DNA of 64,000 nucleotides from Chrysomallon squamiferum (lineage: Eukaryota; Mollusca; Gastropoda; Neomphalida; Peltospiridae), in contig CM022665.1 in the NCBI GenBank assembly GCA_012295275.1, forward strand, positions 40,937,152 to 41,001,151. The letters run 5' to 3'. Positions 11,968 to 24,289 of the stretch are shown in pieces (positions within the stretch are counted from its first letter, which is position 1; every line of letters starts with the position of its first letter). Position numbers and translations under genes: made by a program. The notes under the pieces were generated by a model. It had not been told where the DNA came from and did no database searches. It saw only the letters and a list, made by a program, of their open reading frames with translations.

Positions 11968-12348
11968 AGGACATACATACAAGAGAAATCGTTTACACCA
12001 TTAGTGTTGGTATCTGTCAACGGAGTGCTGTGTCTCACACAAATTAACACTAAATGTGTTGACTGTGCAACTTGGATGCAGGTTTTAACATTCAATTAGT
12101 TGCTTTTTACTTCCAAAAGCAACAAGATGGAATTCTAAATGGGCTTTTATTGGGTTAATGTTTTTTTTTTCCTTCTATGGTGACAGAAAAACACCACAAA
12201 TTGGGCCAAGTGCTGCAAGGGAATTGGGTGAATGGGTTTTCAGTAAGATAGAGTACAGACTTTATTATGTCTAACTGTCATGCGCTTGTTGCATGCAGTA
12301 GGTGTGGGCTAAAGACCTGTGGTAGTTTTTAGTTATCGCTGGTTACTG

Positions 12349-12530
12349 GCTCTATCCTTTGTGGTGCTTCCATAGTCTACAATTACACTGAATTGTATTG
12401 TATTGGAACAAATGAAATTCAAAGACAACATTTAGATATTTATGCACAGATTTATTCAACCACATAATTATCTGCCATTTTGTTACATTACCACTGGTCT
12501 TTTTTGAGGCAGTTTCACGATTCCATCCTC
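12349..12530. repeat. Dispersed repeat, copy 1
   Basis: Shares ggtgcttccatagt, acaat-acactgaatt, gaaattcaaagacaac, tttagatatttat, gccattttgtt and the following segment with 15190-15335. It carries about 30 bases that copy 2 lacks. Family not recognised; orientation unknown. Confidence 0.8.
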
Positions 12531-12624
12531 CCAGAACAAGGCACCTTTCTGGGCGATGAACTGGTCTAAATGCTATAAATATCTGTTCCAACCTTGTTCA
12601 TGTTGCTAAGGAATGATAATAAAG

Positions 12625-12890
12625 AATGAAGCCTCATGATGCCATGCCAGGAGCTACTAATTTTTGATTAGTAGTAAGAAATGTTCTATATGAACCTTCT
12701 GATACAGTGTAAAGGATGTTCTGTATGCAGCTTCCCACAGAGAGGAGAAAGCACATACTGAGTTTCTCTGACAAGTAAATCATGAGATACTGGCAGGATT
12801 GGGAAATAACCTGAAAGGGACATTGACAAAGTTTGATCATGTGTACAAGATCACTCCACCACTAAAATAGCGGTCTGCCTTGCAGAATGT
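12625..12890 (-). mobile_element. tRNA-derived SINE, minus strand
   Basis: Plus-strand text runs gctactaatttttgattagt, tagtaagaaatgttctatat, then cccacagagaggagaaagca, catactgagtttctctgaca, then ctggcaggattgggaaataa. This is the reverse complement, in order, of the SINE body: head-proximal ggctatttc...cagccag, then the core, ctgtctgtggg and aaagatcccttgctgctaat. The segment before cccacag is duplicated (two versions of the atct-tatatgcacc piece). The tRNA-like head is strongly decayed. Confidence 0.72.
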
Positions 12891-13149
12891 ATTCTGCATG
12901 TACTGTACAGTCAAATGGTCATGTTGATTTAAGTATAGGAGAAAAGTTCTTTATCCTGTGACCCAAATACAATGAGACATAAACATGTATAAGAGACGGC
13001 TGACATTTTGCTAACATTTGTACACAGTATGACACCAGACAATAACACACAAAAAAACATGAAAAAATAATAATAATTTTTACAAAAAAAAAAGAAGAAA
13101 AAATAGGTCTTTTTGCCTCTAGAAGTGTATGACATTCTCACTTAAGACT
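12891..13149. other. Intergenic sequence
   Basis: No gene or repeat recognised. Confidence 0.3.
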
Positions 13150-13340
13150 TTTAAGCTGTGATAATTAAAAAAGTTTTGGACGTCAGAGTCGTTATGATGT
13201 TTTGTAAAGTGTTGATGGCTCGGCTTGTCACATTCGCGTGCGAGTGTACATTATTGGATGATCTACGTGACTGCTTTCTGTACAAGAAATGACATTTCAC
13301 AAGGCAGCAGAAAGTAAAGGTTATGAATTCTGACAAACTA
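13150..13340. other. Small CpG cluster in complex sequence
   Basis: About seven CpG dinucleotides fall between 13181 and 13266 (gacgtc, gtcgtt, ctcggc, ttcgcgtgcgag, tacgtg) in a window that otherwise has very few. The sequence is non-repetitive. It may mark an unmethylated regulatory element or a short exon. Confidence 0.3.
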
Positions 13341-13359
13341 CAATTCAACTGACTTAGTT

Positions 13360-13510
13360 TTAATTTCATGTCAGCATCGGCTTAGAGCTTATTTCATGTC
13401 AGTGTATTAGTTTTATTTCTGTGTCAACATCATTCATAGTTTTATTACGTCAACACCTTTCATAGTTCTGTTTCATACTGTCAACACTGGCTTAGAATAT
13501 ATTTTTTTGT
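13360..13510. repeat. Short diverged tandem array, about 26-30 bp
   Basis: Variants of tttcatgtcaacatcattcatagtttt recur about five times between 13365 and 13495. Confidence 0.6.
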
Positions 13511-13814
13511 TAACATTTTTAATAATGTTATTACAGTTAATTAACACCCTTTCTTATATCAAAGAAGTAAAGTGTTTTACTAAAAAAAAAAAGCACAAAA
13601 AAACACAAAACACTAAAATATTAGTTTTCATTACAAACAAGAATCTGGACCAATCCTAAAATTAAAAAAGCAAAAAAAAAGATAATTGACTTGATATGAC
13701 ACAACTATTCCCAAACTGCTACATAACAGCTAAATTAGTGTCACTGATGGACATTCTGATGTAAGCTAAGTAGATTACTATTGCTTGTACTGTAACTGGC
13801 AGTTCCCTTTCAGA

Positions 13815-14000
13815 TTTGTTGAATTGAATTCTGTATGTTTTGTAACCTCTTGAATTCAGTTCCGTACATTTTTGTTGCCACTCATTGAATTAATTTTCAG
13901 TACATTTTGTAACCACTTGTTGATTTTACTCTGCATAAATACTACAAATTCAGTTCTGTACAACATTCTTTTGTAACCAGTTGTTAAATGCTCTGTTTTG
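13815..14000. repeat. Short diverged tandem array, about 35-55 bp
   Basis: Variants of ttcagttctgtacattttgt followed by aaccacttgttgaatt recur at about 13827, 13857, 13893 and 13949. Confidence 0.6.
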
Positions 14001-14217
14001 TAAGACTTTATTTTAATGTCAATGTACTTGGATCAGGAAACTGCCCAAAGAAGGCACTGAGAAGAAATGCTCCTGTCAACCACCATGCATTAAAATACTG
14101 ACTGTCTATCTACTTTTATTATTATCTTTTTTTTTTTATTTTTACTTCATTTTTACTTTACTTTAATTTGTGTTTAGGTGTTTGCTATAATCAGATCATA
14201 TTGCAATCAATTTTAAT

Positions 14218-14256
<39 letters not shown>

Positions 14257-15169
14257 TTATTTATTTTTTAATTTTAATTTTTTTTTATCTTTTATATAAA
14301 GCTAATTATATATTTCAAAGCACCACAATGAAGCAAAACAAGACAAAAAATTTCTAGACATACTAAAAACAAAATATATTTCAGACAGACGAGACAGTGT
14401 GATATTCCATACTGATTAGAAATATGAATTTACCTTGGAGACACTGGAACTCTGTTTTTTTTTTTTTACTACTGCTATTACTACTGCAGTTGCAAACAGT
14501 TTTTTGTAGTTGTTTCTTTTTTACACTTAGTCAGTTCCCTTTTTAACATTATTATTACATACATTTGTTTTTACATGTTAGTAATTTCAATTTTAAAAAT
14601 TTAGGACATAACAAAGATTAATACAGAATTTTTTTTTACATATATGTTATTATTTATATGCATCTATCAGAATGTGAAGATGTTTGTAGACAAATGGGTA
14701 ATTATGCAAGAACATGCTTAGGATTTTCAGAAAGATTTTAAACATTAAATCTTTTCTTTGATGTTTCAGTTGTGTGTGTGCATTATTCTTGGTTTTGTAT
14801 TATCATAAAAGTAATAAATAAATAATTATGATATTAAATAAATTCATTTATTTCTTTTCATGAGACAAAATCTGATTAAAAAAATAGATTAAAAATACTC
14901 TTCAGAACTATAATAAAAATCAAATTTCAATGCACAAATGAATTATCATTAGATTTAATTAGAAATGATAAACAAAATCAATACTTAGAAATATTGTTAT
15001 TTTATAACAGTATCTATAAAGCTGATAGATTTATTATCAAATGTATTGACATCTTTCTGTTATTATCAATATTTTAAACATTTTTATTAAAAAGAAAAGG
15101 AAGGAAAAAAAAAAGCCACATAGACAGAAGACTAAATAATAAAAGTGTATAACAATCTTAAAAAGACCA
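14001..15169. other. AT-rich intergenic sequence with long poly-T
   Basis: Includes a 33-base T run at 14219-14251. No gene recognised. Confidence 0.4.
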
Positions 15170-15335
15170 GGTTAGGTATCATTGGATATTGAATCTATCC
15201 TCCATGGTGCTTCCATAGTTTACAATAACACTGAATTAAATATTTTTAATTGAAATTCAAAGACACTATTTAGATATTTATACATATTGTGCCATTTTGT
15301 TTCACCAATCTTTGCTGTCTTTGAAGAGCTACACG
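15170..15335. repeat. Dispersed repeat, copy 2
   Basis: Aligns with 12349-12530 in the same orientation (offset about 2.84 kb), for example ggtgcttccatagt and gaaattcaaagaca, with an internal deletion of about 30 bases. Confidence 0.8.
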
Positions 15336-15942
15336 AGTCCAGCTTTAATTAAATAATTAAACAGTGAAAGCTTATCATGTGCTATACAGACTGTATTTTG
15401 AAGATTGAGTTTTTAGGAAATTTTAATTCATGAATCATCCATTTCTATATATATATATATATATATATTATTATTTTTTTTTTTTTCCTTCCATGATGTT
15501 TAATCTACAAGAACCATGTAAATAACCATGAATTATTTTTTTTTTTTAATAAATAATTTACTTTTTTTTAAATTTCTTTTTAATTAAAAAAAATTAAATC
15601 TATATTTTTGATTCATCAGTTGCTTCATTTAGCAAAAACGCATCAATGTTTTTATAGACCACTGTTAGAAAATATGAAACAAATAGCAAAATTTCTTTCA
15701 TACTTTTTAAATTTCCTAAATTAACAAAAATGATGTTTTAAGATAAATGATTATATAGATTTTGAGAACCAACATAGATGAATAAATTGTTGGGTTTTTT
15801 TTATATGTTGTTTTGCTTTTTATTATTATTATTTTTTTTATTTTTTATTTTTAATCTATCAGAAATAACCAAAAATGATTTTTTATAAATATATAACTTA
15901 CTGATTGCCTTACAGATTTGGCTATAAACATTGTTTAAGTAT
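15336..15942. other. AT-rich intergenic sequence
   Basis: TA microsatellite at 15446-15468 and poly-T tracts. No gene. Confidence 0.4.
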
Positions 15943-16229
15943 GCTTGTTATGGACATAATCTAAGTCTGTACCAGATATTTAATTCACCATAATCCACTT
16001 TCATATTTATATTACAAACTGCTTTTTATTACGTAACCTTGACATAATGACATACAATTACATCAGACATGAATATAATGTTGCGTGTTTAAAAATGCCT
16101 TCTGTGGGCATAACCTAAGAAGACTGTCAGATATTTAATCCAAAATAAGCCACTTTTATGTTTGTGTTATGAATTGTATGTTGCTATTACAACCTTGACA
16201 TAATGACATACAACAGAAGCAGACATGAC
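15943..16229. repeat. Tandem pair, about 155-bp unit
   Basis: ggacataatctaag (15952) matches gggcataacctaag (16106), and aaccttgacataatgacata occurs at 16035 and 16191. The offset is 154-156 bp along the whole unit, including cagatatttaat and ccacttt blocks. Confidence 0.85.
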
Positions 16230-16465
16230 TTCTTTCTTTTCACAAGTTGTTGCTAATAAGAGTCCTGCAGACATTTGTCATCAATGAACCCAAACTGAGA
16301 TTAAAACTGTATTAAAGTCACAATAAGTACATCAATATCTTAGATAACATGGCCTGCAGGCTGCCACACAGATGAAGATAAAGATGCTTTTAATCTTCAA
16401 GTTAAGAACTAACTGCCAAGATCAAAGCTCGAAGAATTTTTCAGTCACTTGTTGCTCAAGGCTTG

Positions 16466-16497
<32 letters not shown>

Positions 16498-17582
16498 AGA
16501 TTTTATTAAGTCTTTTCCATCATGTTACAAATGCTTGATGTTATTTTCATCATAGTTAAAAAGACCTGTAAAAAGATTTCATTTTATTTTTACATTTTTT
16601 ATTACTTTTAGCATGTCTTTTATTTTCAGTATAAACAGTTATGACATCTACTGTGAATACAAATTTAGATCATATTCTAATACTGTCCGTTTATTATTAT
16701 CTTTTAAAATTATTTCTTAGAAACAAAGTATGCCATGCCAACATCCTAAAGCATATTACTTAATATAGGCCTGTGAAGGGTTTACCATGCCTGCACATTT
16801 TTGAGGGATAAAAAAAAACTGTTTTTTTTTCCTGTTCCAGCCAGTATGCTATTATTAGCATCTCCCTGTCTAAGAGAAGGTTCTTAATATGGATAACTCC
16901 TTGCTGTATGTTTATTATATTTTCAGACAGTGTATTTGCAGTAAAGTTTTTCTGTTCATGAAATAGTGAAATGGGTTAAAATGGCATTGACAAATTATTG
17001 ACCAATTTTAATTTTATCTTTTTTTTTTTTTTTTAATATCTGACTGACATTTATTGAAAATGTTCCAGACAAATATATTTCCAGAATCTGAATTAGGAGA
17101 CAGTATTAATAAGATGTCAGTAAAAGGATTCAGTGCATATGTTCTTGTAATTTCTCGGTTAATCATCAAAATCTGGGAGAGAGGTACTGGTATATGTTGT
17201 TAATGTGTACCATACAAATAAAATGAATTAATGTAAATAACGTAGACACATTCCAGACACTATATATTTCCATCACTTAACTTACATCAATATACTGTAG
17301 TGCACATACAAACAATAACAAATACAGATAATAAATAACTTGCTGTATAATATACACAATAAAAATAAATATTAAATATAAAACAATGAAAATTACTGTC
17401 CTGGCTTTCACACACTGCTCACACTTTGCTTTTTAAAACCACGCAACTGTGTGACAGGAAAGGATGTAACTAAAATAGTGTCCTTTATTTGTTGCTGATA
17501 TGTGTACAAAATAACACATACAGGGAAAAACACATAGCAAGGTTCTGTTTTCAGAAAATGTTCTGTATCAGAATACATACAC
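16230..17582. other. Intergenic sequence
   Basis: A 26-base T run at 16472-16497. No gene or dispersed repeat recognised. Confidence 0.4.
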
Positions 17583-18075
17583 TGTCAAATTTTTCAGAAC
17601 AGTTTAATATCAACATACTTGGAACCTATGTCGTTTCAATTTAGTTACAACTTATTCCATGCCAAATTGCCCAGAACCTAATTACTATCAAATTATTCAG
17701 AATGAATTCTTTACTAAATTACTCAGAACCTACTCAGTGTCAAAGTATTTAGAACCTGGTCAGTACAGAATCTGTCCAGCATAAAAATTCTCAAAAATTC
17801 TCAGACTTTTGAACCTATTCAGTATGAAAAAAAACCCCAGCAAACTTGAGAAGGTAGTATCAAAACTTATTCATATCACAGAAAACTTATTTATATCAAT
17901 GAACTGAGATGTTGTTACTCAGAACCTGTTCAGTATGAAAACACTTGCAACCTATGCAGTATCAATGTACTGAGAAATCAGATTCAAAGTGTTCAGTACC
18001 TTTTGAGTATCCATGAACTGAGGAGGTACTGTCAAAGTAATCAGTATAAAGATACAGTTCACTGTCAAGGTACAG
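17583..18075. repeat. Diverged tandem array, about 33-bp unit
   Basis: Variants of tcagaacctattcagtatca with an aaatta-like linker run through the segment about fourteen times. Sequence drift is strong but the order of blocks is kept. Confidence 0.75.
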
Positions 18076-18079
18076 GGAG

Positions 18080-18460
18080 TTGAAATGATTTGCTCTCAAC
18101 ACTGAATCTTATATTACAACATTATCGGTGTGAACCATAAATCTCATTACATACACACAATACAAACTAGCTATGAGGCATTTCTTACCAGCTGTATGAC
18201 ATTCTAAACTGCAGAGAATTTCAAATCGGTGCTTGACAAATATTGATTGGCGACAGAGATGTTTTGCAACTCGCTGGTTTGTCATAGCCAATGTTTTCCC
18301 TCATGCAGTTCGTGTAATTGAAGTTTAATCTGCTACTGCTTTATATAGCAGAAGTTATTTGCTGTATTAGTGCGACTGTGTGAATGTATGGCTTCCTTGA
18401 CAAATCGTATTTACACTAATGTCATCTTGTAATGAGGCTGTATATTTTGGTTGTGGGTTT
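18080..18460. other. Complex non-repetitive block
   Basis: Distinct from the arrays on either side. Contains tgacaaatattgattggcga and ctgctttatatagcag (a small hairpin). Candidate regulatory element; a 60-codon minus-strand frame in it is not convincing. Confidence 0.2.
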
Positions 18461-18600
18461 TTATTGTGAGGTTGTGTGTGTGTGAAAATGAGAAATGAAT
18501 TCTTCTGGTAAGTGGATCAGATAAATTCTTAAAAACTAATAAAAAGGGAACAACAACAACAACACAATGCACTAGTTTAAGACAGATTTCAGATTTTGAG

Positions 18601-18621
18601 GTCTATATATACTTATGTATG

Positions 18622-18660
<39 letters not shown>

Positions 18661-18745
18661 TCAGATGCAAATACCTATTCACACACACATGCATACACAC
18701 ATACATGTATACATACTCCACCCACATATCTTCACACACACACAC

Positions 18746-18783
<38 letters not shown>
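18601..18783. repeat. Compound TA and CA microsatellite
   Basis: TA repeat at 18628-18655, then CA-rich sequence, then a nearly pure CA run at 18749-18783. Confidence 0.95.
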
Positions 18784-18785
<2 letters not shown>

Positions 18786-19039
18786 ATAGACAAAAACACT
18801 GAAATAATCATACTCTTTTTTAATAAATAAACCACAGATAATTTGTTATAATTGAGATATATTACATAAGTGCTGTAGTAAAGGAACAGTTACATAATAC
18901 AGTTAGTTCATTCCTATCAGTTAAACTCATTATCTGTCCAAATTGCTTTATAGTATATTTCACCAGCAAGTGATTTTAAACACAAACATCACATTACTTC
19001 TAGATGGCTGTGCAATGACCATATGTACAAAGTGTTGGT

Positions 19040-19500
19040 TTCTAGTCAATAATGTTGTCTGGAATCTATGTAGAATTACCTAAAGATATGATTCTAAAGA
19101 TATTTTTTTTTATTATTCTGTAAATACTGTATAAAATTGCCTGACTCAGTTATTTTAAAGTGAAGTTGTCTAAGCATTTTGTAGAATCTCTTACACATGA
19201 TTCTAAACACATTTTATAGTGTTGTTTTCTCTAGATATTATGTAGGATTGTTTTACTGGTTATTCTAAACAGTTCTATAGGATTTTGAACAACACTGTGA
19301 ATATTATATATAATTGTTGTGTGCATAATTCTAAACAAGATTTGTCATATTGTATTCTGTGGATGTTACATAGTATAAACTTACATAGGATTCAAAACAA
19401 GTTTTTTCATATTATGTTCTGTGGATATTATACAGAATTGCACTCTAAGTATAATGTATAACTGTTTTTTTTTAAATATAATTCAATACAAGTTAGATAG
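19040..19500. repeat. Diverged tandem array, about 62-bp unit, seven copies
   Basis: The word gattctaaaca recurs at about 19090, 19150, 19199, 19260, 19326, 19389 and 19489, usually with tctgtggatattatatagaa between. Copies are strongly diverged. Confidence 0.7.
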
Positions 19501-19569
19501 TATGCAAAGTGAAAACATTTATATCACACTGATTGATAAAACTGTGTAAAACTGATAGTTTGACCTGAC

Positions 19570-19900
19570 AGAGATGAAAAGTATTTTCACAAACGTTATT
19601 TGTTTCTTAGAACTGATCCCACCCTGAGGACCAATTCTGTAGCAAGCAGTTCAATAAACCTGCCTTTGATGGTACCTCAGCATTCAGAGGTTCGGTCATT
19701 AGCTTGTTATCGGATGTTTTGCTTACACCAGTAAGAAGAAAACTGCTACTGTCCTCTGCAGACCACTTTACTGATTGTCAAAGAAATGCAGAGAAATACT
19801 CATAATGATAACAAGCAGTCAGGGATCCATTATGGACATGTTCTGAAGAACAAATGCGAAAACTGTGACTTATTATTGTCCGTTATTGAGAAGTGAGAAT
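19570..19900. other. Complex non-repetitive block
   Basis: GC content above the local average and no repeat seen. No open frame worth reporting. It leads into the tRNA-like segment that follows. Confidence 0.2.
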
Positions 19901-19904
19901 TGTA

Positions 19905-19985
19905 GGGAAACCTCTAGAGAGGTTTGAACCCATAACCATTAATGTTTCGGGGAAATAAAGTAGGACTTGGCTACATGCAGTCATA
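19905..19985 (-). mobile_element. Possible tRNA-like SINE head
   Basis: On the minus strand gttcaaacc (19920-19928 region) is a perfect match to the RNA polymerase III B box GWTCRANNC, with an A-box-like tagccaagtcc about 40 bases away on its 5' side. No typical SINE body was found next to it and no tRNA clover-leaf can be drawn. Confidence 0.35.
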
Positions 19986-20689
19986 AAGCTTACACCAGTT
20001 AAGCATTCTAATATTGTTTTTGTTTTTATATCAGTATTTTATGGTTCGTATGTGTTTTAAAATCTCAGTGAATATCAAATTCTTCTTTAAAATGTTATGC
20101 AGAGATATAGTATATTATACTCATGAATTGTAATTATGAAGCTTTATCAAAACAAATAGTAATAAAATAAAAGCAATTCTGAAACAGATTTGCATTTATA
20201 CTGTAAGTCACCTTAATGATTTTGTATTGAATAAACATAAAAATAAACAGTTACTCTCAGAAAAGAAAATAACAATTCATTTTCTTTCAATAAACTTTTT
20301 GTCTAATTTAATCACGTGAAGTAGATATGTCTGAAAAATGTTCATGAATACGTTTTTATTTGACCTTTCTTTAAAAAAAAAACAAAAATTATATAAACAA
20401 AACAAAAGAAAGCAAAATGTATTAAAAAAACAAACCCCTCAGTATTAATTAAAACTTTGGGAAGAAAATAATTATCTTTAAATGACTGTCTCTCACAGTT
20501 GTGTTGAATTATTTGCACTGATTAAATAAATCTTTTATTCTTTCTCTGAGACTGCTCTGAAATTATTAGCCTCACCCAATGAGACCATTAAGCAATGGTC
20601 ATAAAATAGTGATCTCCATTCTTGTTTGATTTGGGAAAAACAGATAAAATAAATTAATTCACATTCCTTGATGCACTTACAGATAAAAT
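19986..20689. other. AT-rich intergenic sequence
   Basis: No gene or element recognised. Confidence 0.4.
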
Positions 20690-20990
20690 TACCAGCATTT
20701 AGTTAACCACCAAAACATTTTGAAAGAACCTGTCCATTGACAATTCCTGTTTCTGAAAGAACTTGCAGGTAACAATTTTTAACTACATGGATTCCATTAC
20801 TCACCAATTTACCTGGATTCTCTTACCACCAAACTTACCTGGATTCACAAAATTACACAAATATCTTGTATTCCAGAAAAAGCTTGCCCACCCAAACTAC
20901 CTTGAATCAGAGATGCAGTCCTTTAGTATTTCTGGATAGAGTCACCTTAAAAATGATTGTACATTCCTGAACAAACTTGTGTTCTGTAAC
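20690..20990. repeat. Diverged short tandem array, about 30-35 bp
   Basis: Variants of ttacctggattcac and attaccaccaaa recur from about 20690 to 20960. Strong drift, so boundaries are loose. Confidence 0.5.
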
Positions 20991-21224
20991 ACCTGGGTTA
21001 ACTTCCCTGTCAGAATTTCTTGTACTCATAGATGCAAATATTCATCAAAATATTGAGGATTCCTTAATGTGTGATTACATACAAATTATCTTACATGCTC
21101 ATTACCATGAAATTACCTTCTCCATATTAATTTGTTTACCTACCAATTTAATTTTAATTTTAATTTTTTTTTTATCTTTATCCAAAAAATTTAATCTGCA
21201 TTCTTCTTCATCTTCTTTGTTGAA

Positions 21225-21425
21225 CACTCATGCAGAGATCCCAGTACCTCAAAGAAACGCTGCTCTACATTCTCCACATGTCCAAAAAGTTTTTCCTTCA
21301 GGTTTTTGTCTGAAGGCCAAACAGCTTTCCTCTGGTTCTGTTAGGTGGGACATTGTTGCAGAATATGTTCAGTTGTCATAGGGGTGAACCACAGTGGCAT
21401 GTATCAGTGTCTGCCATCGAGAAGT
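21225..21425 (-). pseudogene. Broken LINE reverse-transcriptase C-terminus
   Basis: The minus strand, read across one frameshift and one stop, gives MADTDTCHCGSPL, then TTEHILQQCPT, then QNQRKAVWPSDKNLKEKLFG and a further EN-EQ-FF stretch. The CxC...H....C arrangement followed by WP and a KLFG block is the layout I know from the C-terminal zinc-knuckle end of non-LTR retrotransposon ORF2 (RTE/CR1-type LINEs). The rest of the ORF is absent. The clade is a guess. Confidence 0.6.
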
Positions 21426-22601
21426 TTTATTACTTTTTATTTCTGAATATAATTACCCATTAAATTATCTTACATCTTCAAAATACTTTATTATACATTA
21501 TCTTGGGCATCGTCTCAAGCAAACACACAAAATTATTTTTTTAATTCACATTCTTATATTCATGTATTCTTGAATGTCTGTACCTAAGAAATTATCTTAA
21601 CATTTATATCAAAGTTACTTTGATTATTGAATTTGTTGCTATTTTATTGTTTTGTTTCATTTCATTTCATTTTCTTTCATCTTAGGTTTGAGGATTATTA
21701 TTATTTATATATATTTTAGTGTTTTATTTCTTTAAAAAAAAAAAAAAAAAAAAAAAATTAATGCAACTTTTTTCTCTATCAATATTTAGTCTGCATTTGT
21801 TTTAATTCCATTTCAATATTGAGCCATTAAGATTATGATCATATTTGCAAGGTAAATCTGCTTGGTATGTGTAAGCAGCTATTAATGATGATATATTTGC
21901 TGGTATGTTTACATCTTTTGCTAATGGTGTATTTGTAGAAGTCTTTAGTGTTGAATCAGTTTTATTATTTGGTTCAAATTCCTGTAGACATATTAAACAA
22001 GGGCTGTATCCAATGTTTGTCTTTTTTATTCTGTTTCTTTATTCTTCCTCATCCATTATTACTTCATTAGCCTAAATCAATATCAACTGATTTGTGTTTG
22101 TTAGAATCTGAACTCATATCACATTTTATATTATGAATAATTAAATAGCCTCTCAGTTATCTACTGAGATAGGTAAATATGGTATTTTTTTATTTTTATA
22201 CATCTTTTGTTTTATCTTCTTTTATTTTATTTAGTTACTTTATTATTATTTTTTTATTATTATTATTATCATTGTTGTTATTATTGTCAGTATTTTTATT
22301 TATTGTTATCAATATTATTATCATTGTTATTTCTTTTTCTTCTTTTTTTTATATTTGTTTTTTACTTTTTTTATGAATTACTGATTTGACACTATTTTTT
22401 TTTTCATCAGTTATCTAGTTTGTAAGTAGCAATACAAATATTAATGCATAATCAGCACAGAACAATTTCTTTTTATTTCTCTGACATATGTTAATATTTC
22501 ATCAGCAAGGTTCAAAATAACAACTGGATTATAGTTATCAATAATAAATCATCATTTGTCTCAATAAATATTTTATCCCACGCTACCACACACGCACATG
22601 T
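21426..22601. other. AT-rich intergenic sequence
   Basis: Poly-A at about 21734-21757 and ATT-type triplets at 22240-22340, which produce Phe/Leu/Ile-only frames. No gene. Confidence 0.4.

Positions 22602-22667
<66 letters not shown>
22602..22667. repeat. CA microsatellite, about 33 units
   Basis: Uninterrupted CA repeat. Confidence 0.97.
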
Positions 22668-22672
<5 letters not shown>

Positions 22673-22889
22673 TGCACATGCATATACACATTATTTCTGG
22701 TTGTCTTTGCTTTACAGTAGAAATGTAAACATCACATATTTTTCCACATAAAGTTCGGCTTTTTTTTTTTTTTGCTTTTCTATTTTACTGATAACCCATC
22801 TTTGTGTAAGATATTTTATTTCTTATGGCAAAAACTAGATTCAGAAGAAAGATTTTGCTTCAGTTTCTTAACAGGACTATGTAGTAACA

Positions 22890-23110
22890 GAATGACAACA
22901 TCAGAAGAAGCTCATCTTTTTAATATCCCAATCTGAATGATGCGGCATTCCACTGAAATTATCACCTCGGTACAAACACACATCACTTTGGTTGTAATCA
23001 TCATTATAATATACTTGAGTGATAATTAAATTAAGCAGCGGTCATGGCAAAGTGATGGTCAGATGATAAATAATGGACATCTCGTGATTGATAGCTTATA
23101 CGTATATCTA
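22890..23110. other. Complex block with homeodomain-like words
   Basis: Contains gtgataattaaattaagcag and gttgtaatcatcattata in non-repetitive sequence. Candidate regulatory element only. Confidence 0.2.
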
Positions 23111-23266
23111 CGTGTTTTCCAACACCAAAGTGTTGTTTTCAGAATATTGCTGGGAAATATTTGGCTGAGTGAGAGTGAGTGATTGTGTGAATATGGGACT
23201 GTGGAAATGTGTGAGTGTGTGAATGTGTATATGATTTGATGTAATGTATATATATATGCTGGTACA

Positions 23267-23269
<3 letters not shown>

Positions 23270-23315
<46 letters not shown>

Positions 23316-23514
23316 ATTTTCTTGTACATATGTAAGTGTGTCTATAGAAAATATGTATTTGTTTTTTTAATAAACAGTATATTAAAGTTCTGCATTTTGT
23401 TTTTGTGTCTGGGTGTATGTATGTATGTATGTACTATTTTATTATTATTATTATTATTAGCAGCAGTAGTAGTAGTAGTAGTAGTGGAGTAACAGCAACA
23501 GCAGCAGCAGCAGT
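23270..23514. repeat. Compound TG, GTAT, ATT, TAG and CAG microsatellites
   Basis: TG run at 23270-23314, GTAT repeats near 23414-23432, ATT run at 23441-23459, then TAG and CAG triplets to 23514. Frames here encode homopolymers and are not genes. Confidence 0.95.
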
Positions 23515-24289
23515 ATTTATGCATATTAGATAACATTTACTTTAAAAAAGGTGAGGGGGATTACTTGAACATTTTTCACTGAGTAGCATACCGTGTTAAT
23601 ATTATCAGATTATTTATTCTGGATTTTATTTAAAAATAAATAATTAATTACTGACATTTAAACGGATAAATATCTTTTATTTTTTATTTTCAAACCAAAT
23701 GATTTCAGAAGTGAAAAGAAATTGTTCTGTCATTGTCATCCTTTACTGCACATGCAAATTCATATCACAACAACTCCGTAAAAGATAATTAATATTTTAC
23801 CACTCACCTTTTTTGCACTTGAAATGAACTTACAGAATAATGAAAGTACATTATTACATATGGAAATTTTCATTTGTCACTGCTTTAACTGTTGTTGGGT
23901 TTTTTTTGGGGGGGTGGTTTGGAGGGTTGGATTTTGTTTTGTTTTGTTTTCTTAATGAATGGTAAAAGCATAAAACAAAACTGGAATTTTCTGTTAAATC
24001 TTTTTTTTATTGTTTTTTCATCTTTCATCAAAGGCGGTGGGACACAGACCAGAACACAGAGACAATTTTTTAATTTGTTATCTTTTTATTTTTATTCTTT
24101 CGTTCTTTATTTATTTATTTATTTATTTATTTATTATTATTATTATTTTTTTTTTTGGTCTTGTTTATTTTTTAATTATTATTATTATTATTATTATTGC
24201 ACTTACAACAATCTTTTTCTTCCTTCATTTAAAAAAAAAAAAAAAAACCTGAAAGAAAAAAATAAACGTTTGAACAGAACTGAAGAACA
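23515..24289. repeat. AT-rich sequence with TTTA and ATT repeats
   Basis: TTTA repeats at 24107-24134, ATT repeats at 24174-24198, A run at 24231-24247. A 144-codon plus-strand frame follows these repeats (Phe/Tyr/Lys) and is rejected as a gene. Confidence 0.6.

Noticed and set aside
11527-12099. Plus-strand frame of 190 codons
   Set aside because: It runs through pure pyrimidine repeats and encodes almost only Phe, Leu and Ser. The duplicated C/T tract lacks stop codons simply because it lacks purines.
17041-17400. Possible gene between arrays
   Set aside because: Inspected on both strands; only AT-rich sequence with frequent stops and no splice-framed open stretch.
20977-21381. 134-codon plus-strand frame
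   Set aside because: Its second half is antisense to the LINE fragment, which explains the better composition; the first half is AT-rich array sequence.
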